Positions 1 to 8,983 of a DNA stretch of 64,000 bases are shown in pieces. The position numbers and the translations under genes are program-made. Position 1 is the stretch's first letter. Each line of letters begins with the position of its first letter. This DNA is from CAVQBC01 sp963848415 (lineage in GTDB: Bacteria; Actinomycetota; Thermoleophilia; Solirubrobacterales; Solirubrobacteraceae): assembly GCA_963848415.1 (NCBI GenBank), contig CAWKDN010000001.1:2046001-2110000 (forward strand). Reading direction: 5' to 3'. Under the pieces are notes generated by a model, which was not told where the DNA came from, did no database searches, and saw only the letters and a list, made by a program, of their open reading frames with translations.

Positions 1-26
1 CGGGACGCCGGGGGGATGAAACCGTC

Positions 27-959
27 GTGGTCCGGCTTGTGACAATGGGCGGGGTGGAGGCCGACACCGGCGTGACCGGGGTGCCGCCGCCGGCGCTCGC
101 GGGCGTCGAGCACCGGACGGTCCGCGCGCGGACGCCGCACGGGCCGCTGGCGATCCACCTCGCCGAGGCCGGCGCCGGCGCCGCCGTCGCCGCGCCGCCG
201 TTGCTCCTGCTGCACGGCTGGCCGCAGCACTGGTGGACGTGGCGCCGCGTCGTGCCGCTACTCGCCCGCGACTTCCGGCTGCTGATCCCCGACTTGCGCG
301 GCTTCGGCTGGACCGAGGCCCCGGGCCGCGGCTATGACCCGGTCACCTTCGCCACCGACGCCGTCGCGCTGCTCGACGCGCTCGGGATCCCGCGGGCGGG
401 GGTGATCGGGCACGACTGGGGCGGCTTCACCGCCTACCTGCTCGCGCTGCGCCACCCCGAGCGCATCACCGGCGCGGTCGCCTGCAACACGCCGCATCCG
501 TGGGCACGGGTGCCCGTGCGCGAGCTGCGGCGCGGCTGGTACGCGGCCGTGCTGGCCTCACCGGCGGGGCCACGGCTGGTCGTCACGCGGCGCTTCGGCG
601 ACGGGCTGGCGCGGATCGGCGAGCGTGCGGGCGCGTTCTCCGCCGCCGACGCGGAGCTCTACGCCGCCCGGCTGCGCGAGCCCACCCGCGCGCGGGCCAC
701 ACAACTGCTCTACCGCGGCTACGTGCGGTCGGCCGAGGACCTGCTGCTGCGCCGCGGCGGGCCCGGCGGCCGCCGCCTGACGGTCCCGGTGCGGGCCGTC
801 TTCGGCACCGGCGACCCCGCCATCCCGGTCGCGGCGACGCTCGGCGCCGAGCGCTACGCGAACGACTTCAGCGCCCGCCTCCTGGACGGCTGCGGGCACT
901 GGACGCCGGAGGAGCGCCCGGCCGCGGTGGCCGCCGCGGCCCGACAGCTGTTCTCCTAG
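27..959 (+). CDS. Alpha/beta hydrolase, epoxide hydrolase-like
   Basis: The 310-residue protein has the alpha/beta-hydrolase fold signature. An oxyanion-hole segment HGWPQ lies at residues 63-67, the nucleophile elbow is GHDWGG with Asp130, an acid candidate sits in FGTGDP, and the catalytic His is in GCGHWTPEE near the C-terminus. An aspartate rather than serine nucleophile places it with epoxide hydrolases or haloalkane dehalogenases, which attack their substrate through an ester intermediate. The HGWPQ form favours epoxide hydrolase. The substrate is unknown. The start is uncertain: GTG 27 is used here, and ATG 45 is also in frame. Its end overlaps the convergent membrane-protein gene by 4 bp. 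Confidence 0.85.
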   Translation: MVRLVTMGGVEADTGVTGVPPPALAGVEHRTVRARTPHGPLAIHLAEAGAGAAVAAPPLLLLHGWPQHWWTWRRVVPLLARDFRLLIPDLRGFGWTEAPGRGYDPVTFATDAVALLDALGIPRAGVIGHDWGGFTAYLLALRHPERITGAVACNTPHPWARVPVRELRRGWYAAVLASPAGPRLVVTRRFGDGLARIGERAGAFSAADAELYAARLREPTRARATQLLYRGYVRSAEDLLLRRGGPGGRRLTVPVRAVFGTGDPAIPVAATLGAERYANDFSARLLDGCGHWTPEERPAAVAAAARQLFS

Positions 960-1696
960 GCGCCGGCGGGCGTGCCCGGCTCGGCCTCACGGCCGAAGGC
1001 GTCCTGCGCCGGCGCGGGACCGCTCTCGAGCCCCGCCGCCTCGCCCTTGGCCTCACGCAGCCGGAAGTAGAGCACCGCGGCCACGAGGGCCGAGATCGGC
1101 GCGGTGAGCGCGTTCGCGAGCAGCTGGCCGATCGCGTTGCCGACGTCGCCGAAGATCGCGCCGATGATCCCGATGACGAAGCCGAACACGATGGTGATGA
1201 GGAACACCAGCACGATCACCGCGAACACTCGCCAGCCGTTGTCGCGCACCAGCTCCCGGCTCCGCCCGAAGGTCCGACCGATGCCCGGGTTCTCGAGCAC
1301 GACGACGGGCGCGACGACCGCCCAGATCGTGAGCAGGATCAGGCCCGGGATGATCAGCAAGATGAAGCCGATGGCGATCCCGAGGCCGGCCAGGACAGCG
1401 ACGACGAAGAGGGGCAGGGCCACGGGCGAGACGCTCTTGAACAGCTCGCCCAGCGTGTGGTCGCGGCGCCCGTCCTGCACGTCGCGGACGAGCTCGACCA
1501 CCATGCCCTGGTAGAAGGTCGCGAGGATGACGGTGATCGCAAGCGCGATGATGGCGAGCACGCCCGGCAGGAGCACAACAGCGACCGCGCTCACGGCGAA
1601 CACGATCAGCGCCGCGACGATGAGGATCACGGCGTTCTCCTTGTAGATGGCGAACGCCCGGCCGATGACATCGCCGACGTCGATATTCGCGCGCAC
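956..1696 (-). CDS. Polytopic membrane protein, function unknown
   Basis: The protein has about 246 residues and several long hydrophobic segments (roughly residues 20-65, 90-135 and 165-225). A short polar N-terminus VRANIDVGDVIGRAF comes before the first segment and a charged Glu/Ala-rich tail follows the last. It resembles the broad group of actinobacterial integral membrane proteins related to the YciC/DUF975 type, but I cannot assign a function. GTG 1696 is chosen because a GAGAGG ribosome-binding site lies just upstream; an open frame runs further upstream but lacks such a site. It is monocistronic and convergent with the hydrolase gene. Confidence 0.75.
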   Translation of the reverse strand: MRANIDVGDVIGRAFAIYKENAVILIVAALIVFAVSAVAVVLLPGVLAIIALAITVILATFYQGMVVELVRDVQDGRRDHTLGELFKSVSPVALPLFVVAVLAGLGIAIGFILLIIPGLILLTIWAVVAPVVVLENPGIGRTFGRSRELVRDNGWRVFAVIVLVFLITIVFGFVIGIIGAIFGDVGNAIGQLLANALTAPISALVAAVLYFRLREAKGEAAGLESGPAPAQDAFGREAEPGTPAGA

Positions 1697-1824
1697 CTCG
1701 GTACCGCCTCTCTCGGGGACTCCTCGGAAGCGACTGTACCGGTGAACGCGGTCGGCGTTGGAATTCCGGTTGCAGGTCGAGCACACGGCGCAGCGGCGCC
1801 GTGCGCGGGCGCCGGGGCGAGCCG

Positions 1825-2533
1825 GTGATCGAGGCGCTCGGCTACGGCGCGCTGGCCGCGTCCTCGCTCGTGCTGGGCACGCTGCTCGGGCTGGCGCGCG
1901 ACTGGGGCGAGGCGGCCGGTCGGCCTGGTGCTCGCGTTCGGCGCCGGCGCGCTGATCAGCGCGGTCAGCTTCGAGCTCGCGGAGGAGGGCGCCCGGCTCG
2001 GCAGCGCGGCGGCGGTCGGCGTCGGCCTGGCCGCCGGCGCGATCACCTACTTCGCGGCCAACGCGGTGCTGGACCGCCGCAGCGCGGCCGGCGGGGAGGG
2101 CGGCGCCGGCCCGGCGCTCGCGCTCGGCGCCTTCCTGGACGGGATCCCCGAGCAGCTCGTGCTCGGCATCGGCCTCGCCGCGAGCGAGGGGGTGAGCGTC
2201 GCGCTGCTCGCCGCGATCTTCGTGTCCAACCTGCCCGAGGCGATCGGCTCGGCGAGCGAGATGCGCGCGGCGGGCACCCGGCCCGCGACGATCCGGCGCC
2301 TGTGGCTGCTGGTCACGCTCGTGTGCGTCGCGGCGACCGTGGCCGGCTTCGGCCTGGCCGACTCGGTGGGGGACGAGCTCAAGGCGGCGATCGACGGCTT
2401 CGCGGCGGGCGCCCTGCTGGTGATGCTGACCGACTCGATGATCCCCGAGGCCCGACGCACCGCCGGCACGACGGCCGGGCTCGTGCTGGTCCTCGGCTTC
2501 GCGGTCGCCGCCTGGCTCTCGCTGGGAGGATGA
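1825..2533 (+). CDS. ZIP-family metal transporter (apparent frameshift)
   Basis: The C-terminal 200 residues are a typical ZIP/ZupT-like membrane protein. They contain LAFGAGALISAVSFEL, the helix AFLDGIPEQLVLGIGL with an internal His-free metal-site region, and FVSNLPEAIGSASEM. The N-terminal helix (EALGYGALAASSLVLGTLLGL) lies in another frame. The two join if one G is removed from the GGGG run near 1905, giving about 235 residues, a normal family length. The likely role is divalent metal movement across the inner membrane. GTG 1825 or GTG 1801 could be the start. The stop overlaps the next gene as ATGA. The shift is either a sequencing error or a recent mutation. Confidence 0.75.
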
Positions 2534-3444
2534 GCGGGATGCCGGCCGGGTTCTCAGCCCACCACGAGGTCGCGGTGCCCGGCGGCGCCCTGTTCGTCGC
2601 GCGCTCTGGCCCGCCCCCGCAGGACGCCGCGTCGGTGGCGCTGCTGGTGCACGGGATCACCGCCTCCCACCTCTCCTGGCCGCCCGTGGCGCGGGAGCTC
2701 GCGGGCGACGGCGCGTGCCTGCTCGCCCCCGACCTGCGCGGCCGCGGTCGCAGCGCCGGGCTGCCCGGCCCCTACGGCATCGCGGCGCACGTACGCGACC
2801 TGGTCGCGGTGCTCGACGCGCTGGGGGTGGAGCGGGCCGTGCTCGCCGGCCACTCGATGGGCGCCTACGTCGTGGCCCGGCTCGCGGTCGAGCACCCGGG
2901 GCGCGCGTCGGCGGTCGTGCTGGTCGACGGTGGGTTGCCGCTCGCGCTCCCGGACGGCGTGGACCCGGACGCGGCGCTCGACGCCGTGCTCGGCCCCGCG
3001 ACCGCCCGGCTGCGCATGACCTTCGCCTCGGCCGAGGAGTACGTCGGCTTCTGGCGGGCGCACCCCGCCTTCGCGAACGCCTGGACCGCCGACGCCGAGG
3101 CCTACGCGCTCGGGGACCTGACCGGCGAGCCGCCCGCCCTGCGCAGCCGCGTCTCAGAGCCGGCGGTGCGAGCGGACGGCAGCGACCTCGTCCGCGACGA
3201 ACCGACCCGCGACGCCGCCCCGCGGGTGCGCGCGCCGCTGACGCTGCTGCGCGCGCCGCGCGGCCTGCAGGACGAGCCGGACGCGCCGCTGATCCCCGAG
3301 GCCACACTCGCCGGCTTCGCCGCCGAGCGTCCCGACGCGCGCATCGTGGAGGTCGCCGGCGTCAACCACTACACGATCACCCTCGGCGCCGGGGCGGGCG
3401 CCGTGGCGGCGGCGATCCGCCGGGCACTGAGCGCCGCGGGCTGA
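2530..3444 (+). CDS. Alpha/beta hydrolase, serine type
   Basis: The protein has about 304 residues. LVHGITAS supplies the oxyanion hole, PDLRGRGRS follows, GHSMGAY carries the nucleophile serine, and GVNHYT near the C-terminus supplies the histidine. It belongs to the large esterase/lipase/C-C hydrolase group and the substrate cannot be named from sequence. ATG 2530 overlaps the stop of the ZIP gene (ATGA), so the pair is probably co-transcribed. A second ATG at 2539 is better spaced (9 nt) from the GGGAGG ribosome-binding site and may be the true start. Confidence 0.85.
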   Translation: MSGMPAGFSAHHEVAVPGGALFVARSGPPPQDAASVALLVHGITASHLSWPPVARELAGDGACLLAPDLRGRGRSAGLPGPYGIAAHVRDLVAVLDALGVERAVLAGHSMGAYVVARLAVEHPGRASAVVLVDGGLPLALPDGVDPDAALDAVLGPATARLRMTFASAEEYVGFWRAHPAFANAWTADAEAYALGDLTGEPPALRSRVSEPAVRADGSDLVRDEPTRDAAPRVRAPLTLLRAPRGLQDEPDAPLIPEATLAGFAAERPDARIVEVAGVNHYTITLGAGAGAVAAAIRRALSAAG

Positions 3445-3460
3445 GCCCGCGGCCGCCGGC

Positions 3461-3835
3461 TCAGAGCGCCTCGGGCGGCAGGCCCATCCCGACGCTCGCG
3501 CCCCACTCCCAGTTGCGCGACGGGTCGCGCCGCACCGCCGCGTCCACCGGCACGTCGATCTCGATCCGCTCGGCCTCCAGCGGCTGGAGCTGCTCGGCGA
3601 TGAACTGCCTGCGCAGCGGATGGTCGAGGTAGGCCTCCAGCGCCGCCTCGTCGGTGAGCCGCACGATCAGCGCGTGGGTGAAGCCGTGCGAGTGCTCGAT
3701 CCGGTTGCGCCCGATGGTCAGGCTCTCGACGCCGGGGATCTCGTTCGGGAGCGGGTCGGCGTGCGAGAACGCCTCGAGCACCTGACGCTCCTCGACACCC
3801 GGCTTGAACTTCAGGAGGACGATGTGCTGGATCAC
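3461..3835 (-). CDS. Dabb (stress-responsive alpha/beta barrel) protein
   Basis: This 124-residue protein begins VIQHIVLLKFKPGVEE, the standard first strand of Dabb ferredoxin-like proteins. IPGVESLTIGRN and FTHALIVRLTDEAALEAYLDHP, the second core block, follow. Such proteins form dimeric barrels, and some act as stress proteins or cyclases; no specific role is visible here. GTG 3835 is well supported because the conserved family start coincides with it and a TAGCCT box lies 7 nt upstream, which predicts a leaderless mRNA. It is divergent from yvcK. Confidence 0.85.
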   Translation of the reverse strand: MIQHIVLLKFKPGVEERQVLEAFSHADPLPNEIPGVESLTIGRNRIEHSHGFTHALIVRLTDEAALEAYLDHPLRRQFIAEQLQPLEAERIEIDVPVDAAVRRDPSRNWEWGASVGMGLPPEAL

Positions 3836-3842
3836 GCCGGGA

Positions 3843-3848
3843 AGGCTA
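3843..3848 (-). promoter_or_regulatory. -10 box of Dabb gene, leaderless type
   Basis: TAGCCT on the minus strand is separated by 7 nt from the GTG start at 3835. There is no ribosome-binding site between them, so the transcript probably begins at the start codon. Confidence 0.55.
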
Positions 3849-3913
3849 TCCCAGGGCGCGCCGGGCCGGCACTGCTCGCGCCGGCGCCCGGCATCGCCCG
3901 TCGCCGCGGCGGG

Positions 3914-3919
3914 TAGACG
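3914..3919 (+). promoter_or_regulatory. -10 box of yvcK, leaderless type
   Basis: TAGACG is followed after exactly 7 nt by an in-frame CTG (3927), matching the geometry of the other leaderless promoters in this window. No ATG, GTG or TTG is available at the family's expected start. Confidence 0.4.
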
Positions 3920-3926
3920 AAGCTCC

Positions 3927-4889
3927 CTGTCCCGCGAGCGTCCCTTCAGCGTCGTGGCCTTCGGCGGCGGCACCGGCCTGCCGGTGCTGCTCGAGGGCCT
4001 GCGCGACCTCGAGGGCCAGCGCGTGACGGCGGTGGTGACCGTGGCCGACGACGGCGGCTCGAGCGGCCGCCTGCGCCAGGAGCTCGGCGTCGCCCCGCCG
4101 GGCGACGTGCGCCGCTGCCTGGTGGCGCTGGCGGGGCGGCGCCGGCTCGCGGAGGTCTTCGACTACCGCTTCGAGGGCGGCGAGAGCCTGCGCGACCACT
4201 CCGTCGGCAACCTGATCATCGCCGCGCTGGCCGACATGTCCGGCGACTTCTCCGACGGCGTCAAGAGCGCGGCGCGCTTCCTGCGCGTCAAGGGCCAGGT
4301 GTTCCCGGCCGCCACCGAGAGCCTGACGCTCGTGGTCGACCACGTCGACGGGACCGTCACGCGCGGGGAGTCCTCGCTGCGCGAGGCCGGGCGCCCGGTG
4401 CGCCGGGTGGCGGTCGAGCCGGCGGGGGCGCCGGCGCCGGCGGGCGCGGTCGCGGCCGTCCGGTCGGCCGACCTCGTGGTGCTGTGCTCGGGCAGTCTGT
4501 TCACCAGCACGATCCCGTCGCTGCTGGGCGCGGGCGTCGCCGAGGCGCTGCGCCGCCGCGCCGGGCCCGTGGTCTACTGCGCCAACGTGATGACCCAGGC
4601 GGGCGAGACCGACGGCTTCACCGTCTCAGACCACCTGCGGGCGATCACGGAGCACGTCGGCCCCGTCGTGACCGACGTGCTCGTCGCCGCCGACCTGCTC
4701 GGCGACGCGGTCCTCGGGCGCTACCGCGCGGAGGACGCCGCTCCGGTCGCGGTCGACGACGACGCCATCACCGCGCTCGGGGTGCGCCTGCACGCGGCCG
4801 AGCTGCTCGACGGCTCGCAGACGGGCGGGGTCCGGCACGACCCCGCCAAGCTCGCGCGCGCGGTGCGCGAGATCGCTCCGGCGGCCTAG
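3927..4889 (+). CDS. yvcK: Gluconeogenesis factor YvcK/CofD-like protein
   Basis: The protein has about 320 residues and all hallmarks of the YvcK family: VVAFGGGTGLPVLLEGL, VADDGGSSGRLR, GDVRRCLVAL and HSVGNLIIAAL. YvcK proteins bind UDP-sugars and link carbon metabolism with cell-wall growth in Gram-positives. The gene usually sits in a rapZ-yvcK-whiA cluster, but neither partner is adjacent here. The start is a problem: the only upstream ATG codons (3804, 3822) lie inside the divergent Dabb gene, while CTG 3927 sits at the conserved N-terminus, 7 nt after a TAGACG box. I therefore propose a leaderless CTG start. Confidence 0.8.
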   Translation: MSRERPFSVVAFGGGTGLPVLLEGLRDLEGQRVTAVVTVADDGGSSGRLRQELGVAPPGDVRRCLVALAGRRRLAEVFDYRFEGGESLRDHSVGNLIIAALADMSGDFSDGVKSAARFLRVKGQVFPAATESLTLVVDHVDGTVTRGESSLREAGRPVRRVAVEPAGAPAPAGAVAAVRSADLVVLCSGSLFTSTIPSLLGAGVAEALRRRAGPVVYCANVMTQAGETDGFTVSDHLRAITEHVGPVVTDVLVAADLLGDAVLGRYRAEDAAPVAVDDDAITALGVRLHAAELLDGSQTGGVRHDPAKLARAVREIAPAA

Positions 4890-4892
4890 CGC

Positions 4893-5675
4893 CTAGCCCT
4901 TGCGCTCGAGCTTGCCGTCGTTGAGCGCGTCCATGTCGATGTCGTCGAGCGAGGTGACGACCACGTCGGCGCTCCTGGCAGCAGCTCCTCGTCGTCGAAG
5001 CGCGCGATCCCGAGCGCGGACATCTCGCCCGCCTTGGCGGCCTCGATGCCCGACTGGGCGTCCTCGACCACGAAGCAGGACTCGGCCGGCACGCCGAGCT
5101 CCTCCGCCGCGGTCAGGAAGATCTGCGGGTGGGGCTTGCCCTGCTCGAAGTCGCGCCCCGAGATGTCGGCGTCGAAGAACGCCTGCAGCGAGAGCCCCGG
5201 GGTGATGAAGTCGTACTCCAGCCCCTCGTCCTCGGCGAACTTCTCCAGGTCGATCTTCTCCAGGAAGAGCTTGGCGTTCTTCGACGACGACGCCGCGGCG
5301 GTCGGGATCCCCGCCCCGCGCACGGCGAGCACGAAGCGCAGCGCGTCGTCGTAGGCGCGGAACTCGCCCGCCTCGATCAGCTCGACGACCAGGTCCTGCT
5401 TGCGGTCGGCGTAGGCCTGCACGCGCTCTTCGACGTCCGGGACCTCGAAGTACTCCAGCGCCGCGCGTGGCGCCGGACATGCGCGGCTTGCCGGACATGA
5501 CCTGCTGGTAGACCTGCGGCGTGAACTTCTCCGGGGTGTAGCTCGTCTGGTCGACGATGTCGCTCCAGTCGCCCTCCATCAGCTCCTGCAGGCCCTGCTG
5601 CCAGGCCCGCTCGTGCGGCGAGTCGACCAGCACGCCGTCGACGTCGAAGATCGCGCCGCGAAAGCCGTCAGACAC
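4893..5675 (-). CDS. Beta-phosphoglucomutase-type HAD phosphatase (two apparent frameshifts)
   Basis: The family elements are present in order: FDVDGVLVDSP (nucleophile Asp11 and acid/base Asp13), the serine motif AAASSSKNA, the lysine motif GKPHPQIF and the acidic motif VVEDAQSGIEAAKAG. They are spread over two frames. The reading frame shifts near 5465 and shifts back near 4978, so the first and last parts share a frame. The corrected length is about 260 residues, normal for beta-PGM. It would convert beta-glucose-1-phosphate, the product of the GH65 phosphorylase encoded just upstream, to glucose-6-phosphate. Its start overlaps the GH65 stop by a few bases, indicating one operon. Confidence 0.8.
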   Translation of the reverse strand: MSDGFRGAIFDVDGVLVDSPHERAWQQGLQELMEGDWSDIVDQTSYTPEKFTPQVYQQVMSGKPRMSGATRGAGVLRGPGRRRARAGLRRPQAGPGRRADRGGRVPRLRRRAALRARRARGGDPDRRGVVVEERQALPGEDRPGEVRRGRGAGVRLHHPGALAAGVLRRRHLGARLRAGQAPPADLPDRGGGARRAGRVLLRGRGRPVGHRGRQGGRDVRARDRALRRRGAAARSADVVVTSLDDIDMDALNDGKLERKG

Positions 5676-8131
5676 GCTTGCTCCTCCTGTTGGTCACTGC
5701 AGGTCGAAGGTGGCCCGCTGCGCCGGCCTTGAGCTCGTGGACCTCGTCGCCGCAGCCGACCTTGATCGGCCGGCTGAAGCCCTCGGTGTGCACCGTGACC
5801 GAGAGCTCTGAGTCCTCCAGCGCCACCCGGATCGGCGTGCCCTGGAACTGCATCGAGAACTGCAGCCCGGCGAGCTTGTCGGTGAGCCGCGGGGCGAAGT
5901 AGAGCACCCCGTCGCGGATGTCGGCGCCCATGAAGCTCGCGCTGGACGAGGTCGAGCGTCCCGGCCATGACCCCGAGGTGGATGCCCTCCTTGGTGGTCC
6001 CGCCCTGGACGTCGCCGACGTCAGACTCGAGCGCGACCAGGAAGCGCTTCCAGGCGCTCTCGGGGTCGATCTCGGTCAGCACGCCGGCATGGGCGACGAA
6101 GCTCAGCGTCGAGCCGTGCGAGGTGCGCTCGTCGTAGTACTCGATCGTCTTGGCCGCGGTGCCGGGCTCGAGCTCGTAGCCGAGGCGTTCGAAGATCCGC
6201 TTGAGCTCCGCCTCGGTGAAGAGGAAGAACAGCATCACCGTGTCGGCCTGCTTGGCGAGCTTGTAGGCGTCGGGGTCGTCGCCCTCCGAGCGCAGGATGC
6301 GGTCCAGCCGCTGGATGTTGTCGTACTTCTCGCGGTAGCCGTCCCAGTCGAGCTCGGCCAGCTGCTCGTAGCCCTCGAACTGGCTCGGGATCCCGTCGTC
6401 GTGGAAGGGGACGTACATCTTGGTCGCCATCTGGCGCCAGGTCTCGACCTCGTCGTCGGTGAGCCCGATGCGCGAGCGCAGCGCCTCCGCCCGGCCCTCT
6501 GGCAGCAGGTCGAGCACCTTCTGCGCGCAGTCGGCGATCCAGGCCGCCATCACGTTCGTGTAGGCGTTGTTCTTCAGCCCGCCGTCCTCGGACTCCGGGT
6601 ACTTCTCGTGGAACTCGTCCGGCCCCATGACGCCGTGGATCTCGTAGCGGTCGCGCTCGGGGTTGTGGTGGGCGATCGAGGCCCAGAAGCGCGCGATCTC
6701 CAGCATCATCTCGGCGCCGTGGTCGCGCAGGAAGCGGTAGTCGTTGGTCGACTGGTGGTAGGTCCAGATGTTGTAGAAGATGGCCGCGTTGACGTGGCGC
6801 TGGTTGTGGCTGAGGTCGGGGTCCCAGGTGCCCGAGAGCGGGTTGAGATGGACCTCCTGGGTCTCCTCCTTGCCGTCCGAGCCGCTCTGCCACGGGTACA
6901 TCGCGCCCTGGTAGCCCGCCTCGCGGGCGAGCGCGCGCGCCTCGCCGAGCCGCCGGAAGCGGTACATCAGCAGCTCCTGGGTGACCTCCGGCAGGCGGAA
7001 GTTCAGGAACGGATAGACGTAGAGCTCGTCCCAGAAGATGTGCCCGCGGTAGGCCTCGCCGTTGAGGCCGCGGGCGGGGACGCCCGCGTCGTGGTCGGTC
7101 GTGTGGCGCGAGCAGACCTGCAGCAGGTGGGAGATGTGCAGCCGCAGCAGGCGCTGGACGTGCTCGTCGGCCGGGAGCTGCAGGTCACAGGCGCGCCACA
7201 GCTCGTCCCAGGCCAGCTCGTGGCGGCGCAGCGCCTCGGCGAAGTCCGGGTAGCGCGTGACCGACTTGCCCGCGTTGCCCAGCGGCTCGTTGATGGCCTG
7301 GTCGTGGGAGGTGTAGAAGGCGACGATCTTCTCGACCCGGACGGTCTCGCCCTCGCTTACGTCGAAGGCCAGCACCTGCTGGATGTAGTCCTCCATCTGG
7401 TACAGCGAGCGCTCGGCCTCGACCTTCTCCTCGCCGCGGTAGACGCGCGTGCGTGCCGCCTCGGCGATGTACAGGCTCGACTGCCGCGTGCGGACCTTGA
7501 CCGCGATGACCTCGGGCCCGAAGGTGCGCGGCGAGATCGGGTCCAGGTGGCGGCCCTCCAGCGCCCGGTAGCGCGCGACGTTGCCATTGGTCACGCGGCC
7601 GTCCAGCGAGGAGACGATCTCCAGGCAACCCGACCAGTTCTCCGGGGTGATCGTCCACTCCAGCGCGCCCTGGTGGACGTGGGCCATGCTCACGAAGCGC
7701 CGGCTGCGCAGCGTCGTCTCGCGCCCGGCGCGGTCGCGGAAGCGCAGCGTGCGGATGTTCAGCGCGCTGCGGATGTCGAGCTCGTGGCGGTACTCGAGCA
7801 GCTCGACGTTGTCGAGCACGAGCGCCTCCTCGCCCTCGATGCGCAGCTTGAGGCCGAGCCAGTTCGGCAGGTTGACGAGGTCCTCGTTGAGGACCGGGCG
7901 GCCGCCCATGATCGTCGTCTCGCGGTTCCAGACGCTGTGGGCGTAGGTGCCCGGATAGTGGACGTCGTCCGGGTCCTCCCACTCGAAGGCGCCGCGCGTG
8001 CAGAAGTAGCCGTTGCCGGTCGAGGTGATGGCCTCGCGCAGGCCCTCCTCGTCGGGCTCGAAGCTGTCGTAGGCGAGCGTGAACTCGGACGGGGGCGCGT
8101 CAGCGGCCGGCGCGGGCCGGTCCTGATTCAC
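5668..8131 (-). CDS. GH65 disaccharide phosphorylase (trehalose/kojibiose type; apparent frameshift)
   Basis: The corrected protein has about 820 residues, a normal GH65 length. The general acid is in HGVMGPDEFHEKY near residue 503. KQADTVM (about 627) and SHGSTLS (about 672) are the phosphate-site segments of phosphorylases rather than hydrolases. It should split an alpha-linked glucose disaccharide, most likely trehalose given the adjacent OtsB, into glucose and beta-glucose-1-phosphate. The last 85 residues (from SFMGADIRDGVLYF) lie in another frame because of one extra base near 5938. GTG 8131 overlaps the otsB stop as GTGA. Kojibiose or nigerose specificity is not excluded. Confidence 0.88.
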
Positions 8132-8949
8132 CGTGCCAAGGTATCCAGGAATTGCTCCACCTCCTGCGGGGATTCGAGCACGTAGTCGGCGGCGGTCGTG
8201 CGACCACCGACCTCCGGGTCGTCGGGGTTGCCCACGAAGATGCCGATCCCGCGGCCCTTGAGCGCGTTGAAGGCGTCCTCGTCGGTGATGTCGTCGCCGA
8301 GGAAGAGCGGGATGACGTCGTCGCGGTCGAGCCCGAGCGTCTCGAGCAGGTAGAGCACCGCCTTGCCCTTGTGCCAGTCGAGCTTGGGCTGGACCTCGTA
8401 GACCATCTTGCCGGGGGTGACCTTGAGCTCGTCGGGATACTCGGCCAGCAGCTCGTCGACGGCGGCCTTGACCTCCGGCCGGCGTTCGTCGGTGACGTGG
8501 CGGTAGTGGATGGCGGTCGAGAGCTTCTTCGGCTCGACCTGCGCGCCCTCGATCCCGTCCGCCGCCTCGCCGAGCCGCGTCTTGACCGTGTCGAGCAGCT
8601 CCTCGGAGTGCTCGCCGGCGTCGTGCTCCATCGGCCCCTCGTCGGGATGCCAGATGTCGAAGCCGTGGCTGCCGGCCACCACCAGGTCGTCGACGTTCAT
8701 CAGCTCCTGCACGACCGGGCGGTCGCGGCCGCTGACCACGCAGACCGTGCAGCGCTGGGCGAGCCCGCGGACCGCCTCCCACATCCCCTCGGAGATCGTG
8801 GCGTCCTCGGGACGATCGACGATCGGCGTCAGCACGCCGTCGTAGTCGAGGAAGACGGCCGGCTCGTGCCCGCGCAGGCGGTCGTTGAGCTCGTCTGCCT
8901 CGGTCAGGGCGTCGGGCAGCTCGCGGATGTCGGCGCCGGAGGCGGTCAT
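8128..8949 (-). CDS. otsB: Trehalose-6-phosphate phosphatase
   Basis: The 273-residue HAD-superfamily protein carries VFLDYDGVLTP (Asp35/Asp37), VVSGRDR and GDDITDEDAF, the three trehalose-phosphatase motifs. It dephosphorylates trehalose-6-phosphate. No OtsA is in the window. It heads an operon with GH65 and beta-PGM, so trehalose turnover is the likely theme. ATG 8949 is preferred: it overlaps the stop of a tiny upstream ORF (ATGA) and has GGGGAA about 11 nt upstream. An in-frame GTG at 8985 lies inside the promoter -10 box and is therefore unlikely. The same three domains are fused in mycobacterial OtsB1 (Rv2006). Confidence 0.92.
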   Translation of the reverse strand: MTASGADIRELPDALTEADELNDRLRGHEPAVFLDYDGVLTPIVDRPEDATISEGMWEAVRGLAQRCTVCVVSGRDRPVVQELMNVDDLVVAGSHGFDIWHPDEGPMEHDAGEHSEELLDTVKTRLGEAADGIEGAQVEPKKLSTAIHYRHVTDERRPEVKAAVDELLAEYPDELKVTPGKMVYEVQPKLDWHKGKAVLYLLETLGLDRDDVIPLFLGDDITDEDAFNALKGRGIGIFVGNPDDPEVGGRTTAADYVLESPQEVEQFLDTLAR

Positions 8950-8975
8950 GAGGTGCGGGTTCCCCGTTCGGGCAT
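8946..8975 (-). CDS. Putative nine-residue leader peptide upstream of otsB
   Basis: An ATG at 8975 lies 8 nt after the TAGGGT -10 box. It opens a frame reading MPERGTRTS whose TGA overlaps the otsB ATG in an ATGA arrangement. If transcription starts at or beside this ATG, the ORF would be translated from a leaderless mRNA and would deliver ribosomes to otsB by coupling. The peptide shows no run of one amino acid that would suggest attenuation. This is an inference from geometry only. Confidence 0.35.
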   Translation of the reverse strand: MPERGTRTS

Positions 8976-8983
8976 CGCCGCAC

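Noticed and set aside
4893..5675. Programmed frameshifting in the beta-PGM gene
   Set aside because: Two opposite shifts would be needed, no slippery heptamer is seen at either place, and many unrelated genes nearby show similar one-base shifts.
5918..8185. A 755-residue open frame antisense to the GH65 gene
   Set aside because: The GH65 frame has all catalytic motifs, and the antisense frame has none.
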